Positions 61,589 to 64,000 of a DNA stretch of 64,000 nucleotides are shown here, piece by piece. The stretch is from Bacillus sp. P14.5. GTDB taxonomy: Bacteria; Bacillota; Bacilli; Bacillales; Bacillaceae_B. The stretch lies in assembly GCF_003316765.1 (NCBI RefSeq), contig NZ_NIJF01000060.1, forward strand, positions 62,001 to 126,000. The letters run 5' to 3'. The notes beneath the pieces were generated by a model. It was not told where the DNA came from, searched no databases, and saw only the letters and a list, made by a program, of their open reading frames with translations. Within the stretch, counting starts at the first letter, position 1. Each line of letters opens with the position of its first letter. The translations under genes were made by a program, and so were the position numbers.

Positions 61589-62593
61589 TTATCTCCCATC
61601 TACGATTTCCTTAAAGATTTCATATGATCGTACCTGTTTTTCCTGATCATAGATATATGAAACCGCCATGATTTCATCGACATCATACTTTTCCTGGAAA
61701 CGGGACAGCTGTTCTTTCACTGTCTCCTTGCTGCCCATAAGCGAAACACTGGTCATGGATTTCGCCATTTGCTTTTCGCCTGGCGTCCAGATGGCATCCA
61801 TATCTTCAACAGGCGGACTCATTGGACTCTGTGTTCCGCGAACCACATTCAGGAAGAACTGCTGCATGGTCGTCGCCTGCAGCTTAGCGTCTTCGTCCGT
61901 TTCGGATGCAATGACATTCAGGCAGATGATCGCATGTGGTTTGTCCAGGTACTCTGACGGTTGGAAACGGCTTCTGTAAATCGACAGAGCGTCTTCCATA
62001 TGTCTAGGTGCAAAATGTGCTGCAAATGCGTATGGCAATCCAAGCTTCGCTGCCAGGTATGCGGAATCTGTAGAGGAGCCAAGGATATACAGCGGGATAT
62101 TAGTTCCTACTCCCGGGTAGGCTTTGACATAACCCTGGTCCTTCGCTGGCCCGAAGTAAGTCAACAGCTGCTGAATATCATCAGGAAAAGTGTAGACATT
62201 TTCCTGGGACGATGATCTTCTTAATGCGCTGGCAGTCATCATGTCAGTACCGGGTGCGCGGCCAAGCCCGAGATCCACTCGGTCAGGATAAATAGTTGCC
62301 ATAGTACCGAACTGCTCTGCAACTACCAATGGAGAATGGTTCGGCAGCATGACGCCGCCCGATCCAACCCGGATGGAGTTTGTGTTTTCCAATGTATGCT
62401 TGATTAAAATGGATGTCGCTGAACTTACCAGCGTCGCTGTGTTATGATGTTCTGCGATCCAATAACGGGTGTATCCCATTTTTTCTGTCTCTTGAGCAAG
62501 ATCCACCATGGAATCAATGGCATCCTTAGAGTTCTGCCCTTTTCTGATTGGTGCAAGATTTAAAACGGAAACAGGAATATTCATATTTGTCAT
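61589..62593 (-). CDS. LLM-class (luciferase-like) flavin-dependent monooxygenase
   Basis: 334 aa; ATG at 62593 after [82 protein letters not shown]-type segments mark the YvbT/YhbW-like LLM group. TIM barrel that uses FMNH2 from a partner reductase. Two 21-bp Rrf2-type sites lie upstream, linking it to the OYE operon at 18-19 kb. Confidence 0.9.
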   Translation of the reverse strand: MTNMNIPVSVLNLAPIRKGQNSKDAIDSMVDLAQETEKMGYTRYWIAEHHNTATLVSSATSILIKHTLENTNSIRVGSGGVMLPNHSPLVVAEQFGTMATIYPDRVDLGLGRAPGTDMMTASALRRSSSQENVYTFPDDIQQLLTYFGPAKDQGYVKAYPGVGTNIPLYILGSSTDSAYLAAKLGLPYAFAAHFAPRHMEDALSIYRSRFQPSEYLDKPHAIICLNVIASETDEDAKLQATTMQQFFLNVVRGTQSPMSPPVEDMDAIWTPGEKQMAKSMTSVSLMGSKETVKEQLSRFQEKYDVDEIMAVSYIYDQEKQVRSYEIFKEIVDGR

Positions 62594-62684
62594 GAAAACG
62601 ATCCTTTCTTTTTAAAAATTCAAGTACTCTAAGATTCATGCTATCAATATGCCCAAGTACTCTTTCGGCATTCGCAATTCTGAA

Positions 62685-62705
62685 GTGTAAACAAATAAGT
62701 TACAG
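62685..62705. promoter_or_regulatory. Rrf2-type 21-bp operator, site L1
   Basis: GTGTAAA-CAAATAA-GTTACAG, about 90 bases before the LLM monooxygenase start. Right arm identical to that of site U1. Confidence 0.65.
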
Positions 62706-62714
62706 TTAATTCAG

Positions 62715-62744
62715 TAAAAAAGCTTAAACGGCGTCTAAGCTTTT
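62715..62744 (-). terminator. Terminator between Rrf2-type sites L1 and L2
   Basis: AAAAGCTTA-GACGCCGTT-TAAGCTTTTTT on the minus strand. It ends the C45 hydrolase transcript, and as at 19 kb it lies between two operator sites. Confidence 0.7.
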
Positions 62745-62753
62745 CAATCGATA

Positions 62754-62774
62754 CTGTAATAGTATAATTTACAG
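62754..62774. promoter_or_regulatory. Rrf2-type 21-bp operator, site L2
   Basis: CTGTAAT-AGTATAA-TTTACAG; both arms identical to the autoregulatory site at 19621. Confidence 0.7.
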
Positions 62775-62797
62775 TTTTATTTGTCAAAGGATAGATT

Positions 62798-63829
62798 TTA
62801 GAACTCACTGGATAACTGTTCAATGAAACCTTCCATGCTCTCAATAGGAGCATCCTTCCCTTTTACCCATTCCTGGAAGTCGATATCGAGGATTTGGCTG
62901 CTCTGTGCGATAGAGGAAAGAATCCGCGAATCCCGGTATCCATAAGAGAAGGTATGAAGAGTGCCGAATAATTGATCGTAGTCTCTGAAGAAAATGGGTG
63001 ATTGTTTGCTCCGGAAATGATTGAATGCCAGTTCATGTGTTAAGTTATTTTTCCTTAGGTCCATCAGGTGATATCGTCTTCTCAGCGAACCTTCCAATGA
63101 TGGTCGGTTTTTGTTCTGCAGCTCTTCCTCTTCAAAGTGATTGACACAGACAGAAACGCCTTCCCCTTTTCGCACTTTCACGTTTTCCGGTGTCGCTTCC
63201 ACCACAGCTCGGTTCCCTTTTCCATCGCCAATAGAAAAATTGTAGCAGGCAGCATGAGGGAGTTCATTTAGCATAAGAATAGCTTCATCCACTGACGAAC
63301 ATTTATCCAGCACCATGCGGATGGCTGTCCATGGAGAAATTCCTTTTCTATAGAGATTATAGCTGACGAAATGAAGACCTGCAGCAAGGCCTTTTTCATT
63401 GACACCATCGTGTCTTCCTATGAGCTGAAGATTATAACCGGCTGAGGCTAAAACATTGTCTCCTTGCACAAGACTGAATAAGCCGTCATATAAACCCGGA
63501 GCAAAATCATAATTACGCACATAGAATTCGTCTGTCATGAATGCGGAACATCCCATTGCATCTGTTTTAGGAACGTCATAACCGCTAAACATGGCGGCAG
63601 CTTTTTCAAAGGAGATGGACAGGCCATCGGCTAACCCTTCCAGCTCTTGTATAAGATGAGGTGCATAATTTTCATAAATGGATTTCATTTCATGGACATT
63701 GATGTCTGGTTTTGTAATGGATTGCAAGGTGCCAAGTATAGAAAGATTATGTATTTGTTCTGCCGTTTTCAGCCCGATATGAAAAGAGCTTCCCCTGGCC
63801 TGCAGTACCTTTACTTCGAAATTTGACAT
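62798..63829 (-). CDS. C45-family autoproteolytic acyltransferase/hydrolase
   Basis: ATG at 63829 (MSNFEVKVLQARGSS) with AAGGTGGG upstream; 343 aa. Acyl-CoA:6-APA acyltransferase-like (Ntn hydrolase): self-cleavage is expected at Gly-Cys in TDAMGCSAF (~residue 94), leaving an N-terminal Cys nucleophile. FVRNYDF-like RNYDF, GVNEKGLAAGLHF and CVNHF segments follow as in the family. Bacillus members are annotated as choloylglycine/penicillin acylase-like; substrate unknown. Confidence 0.88.
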   Translation of the reverse strand: MSNFEVKVLQARGSSFHIGLKTAEQIHNLSILGTLQSITKPDINVHEMKSIYENYAPHLIQELEGLADGLSISFEKAAAMFSGYDVPKTDAMGCSAFMTDEFYVRNYDFAPGLYDGLFSLVQGDNVLASAGYNLQLIGRHDGVNEKGLAAGLHFVSYNLYRKGISPWTAIRMVLDKCSSVDEAILMLNELPHAACYNFSIGDGKGNRAVVEATPENVKVRKGEGVSVCVNHFEEEELQNKNRPSLEGSLRRRYHLMDLRKNNLTHELAFNHFRSKQSPIFFRDYDQLFGTLHTFSYGYRDSRILSSIAQSSQILDIDFQEWVKGKDAPIESMEGFIEQLSSEF

Positions 63830-63943
63830 TCTCATCCCACCTTCTCAGTTTTAACCCGAAAACTTTTCAAGATAAGTATAAGACAGACCGCTTCCATCGT
63901 CCTGTCAATTTTTGCTGGTGTATGACTGGGTTCGCGATGAAGA

Positions 63944-63970
63944 AAACCCATTTCAAATCGAAATGGGTTT
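63944..63970. terminator. Terminator-like hairpin at right edge
   Basis: AAACCCATTT-CAAATCG-AAATGGGTTT; no gene adjoining within the window on its right. Confidence 0.65.
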
Positions 63971-64000
63971 AAGGGTCACATTTAGAGGTTAAGCTTCTTG

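Noticed and set aside
1-64000. tRNA or rRNA genes
   Set aside because: No tRNA T-loop/anticodon arrangement or conserved rRNA segment was noticed on either strand.

Overview
The window looks like chromosome of an aerobic, endospore-forming member of the Bacillaceae (Bacillus sensu lato). The evidence is a complete GerA-type germinant receptor operon (35.3-38.9 kb), AT-rich sequence with strong Shine-Dalgarno sites, frequent GTG/TTG starts, and many Bacillaceae-typical small families (IDEAL domain, DUF1450, DUF2975 with a YozG-like regulator, DUF3221, DUF3891, RsbR-like STAS protein, PadR plus ChrA). I cannot assign a genus. No rRNA, tRNA, CRISPR or prophage was seen.

Layout. 0-8 kb: a broken SNF2 helicase, a secreted lipoprotein protease (DUF2268), a PadR-ChrA chromate export unit and a nucleotidyltransferase pseudogene. 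8-20.6 kb: a FUSC membrane protein, then a redox district with a MarR-azoreductase pair, FMN reductase, nitroreductase, an Old Yellow Enzyme homologue, an Rrf2 regulator and an SDR. 21-26.4 kb: ferritin-like/cupin protein, GNAT, RsbR-like stressosome paralogue, manganese catalase. 26.9-29.3 kb: an IS110 element. 29.5-35 kb: CDF metal exporter, orphan sporulation-type histidine kinase, P-loop kinase. 35-39 kb: gerABC. 39-50 kb: fasciclin protein, YeeE/TsuA-like transporter, FMN alpha-hydroxyacid oxidase, small lipoproteins, MFS exporter. 51-64 kb: accessory and hypothetical genes, 2OG-Fe(II) oxygenase, methyltransferase, luciferase-like monooxygenase and a C45-family hydrolase.

The most unusual content is between the genes. 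(1) Five intergenic arrays of palindromes repeat every ~52-53 bp (range 46-60), close to five helical turns. They fall into four unrelated sequence types; in the 46.7-47.15 kb array the hairpin arms covary from copy to copy. (2) A MITE-like family of roughly 100-195 bp with ~25 bp terminal inverted repeats occurs at about 13 sites in 64 kb. One copy supplies the stop codon of a gene and another seems split by the IS110 element. (3) A second, composite element with related ends carries the GC-rich Bacillaceae repeat in its middle. (4) A 21-bp operator next to an Rrf2 gene recurs 43 kb away in front of a flavin monooxygenase, suggesting a small regulon.

Several genes are broken by single-base changes in A/T homopolymers: SNF2 helicase (twice), a serine hydrolase, a DUF1835 protein, a nucleoside-kinase-like gene and a small membrane protein. 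Four of these are repaired by adding exactly one A to an A6-A7 run, so sequencing undercalls must be excluded before calling them decayed. The nucleotidyltransferase (5-bp deletion) and an IS1182-like remnant look like true pseudogenes.
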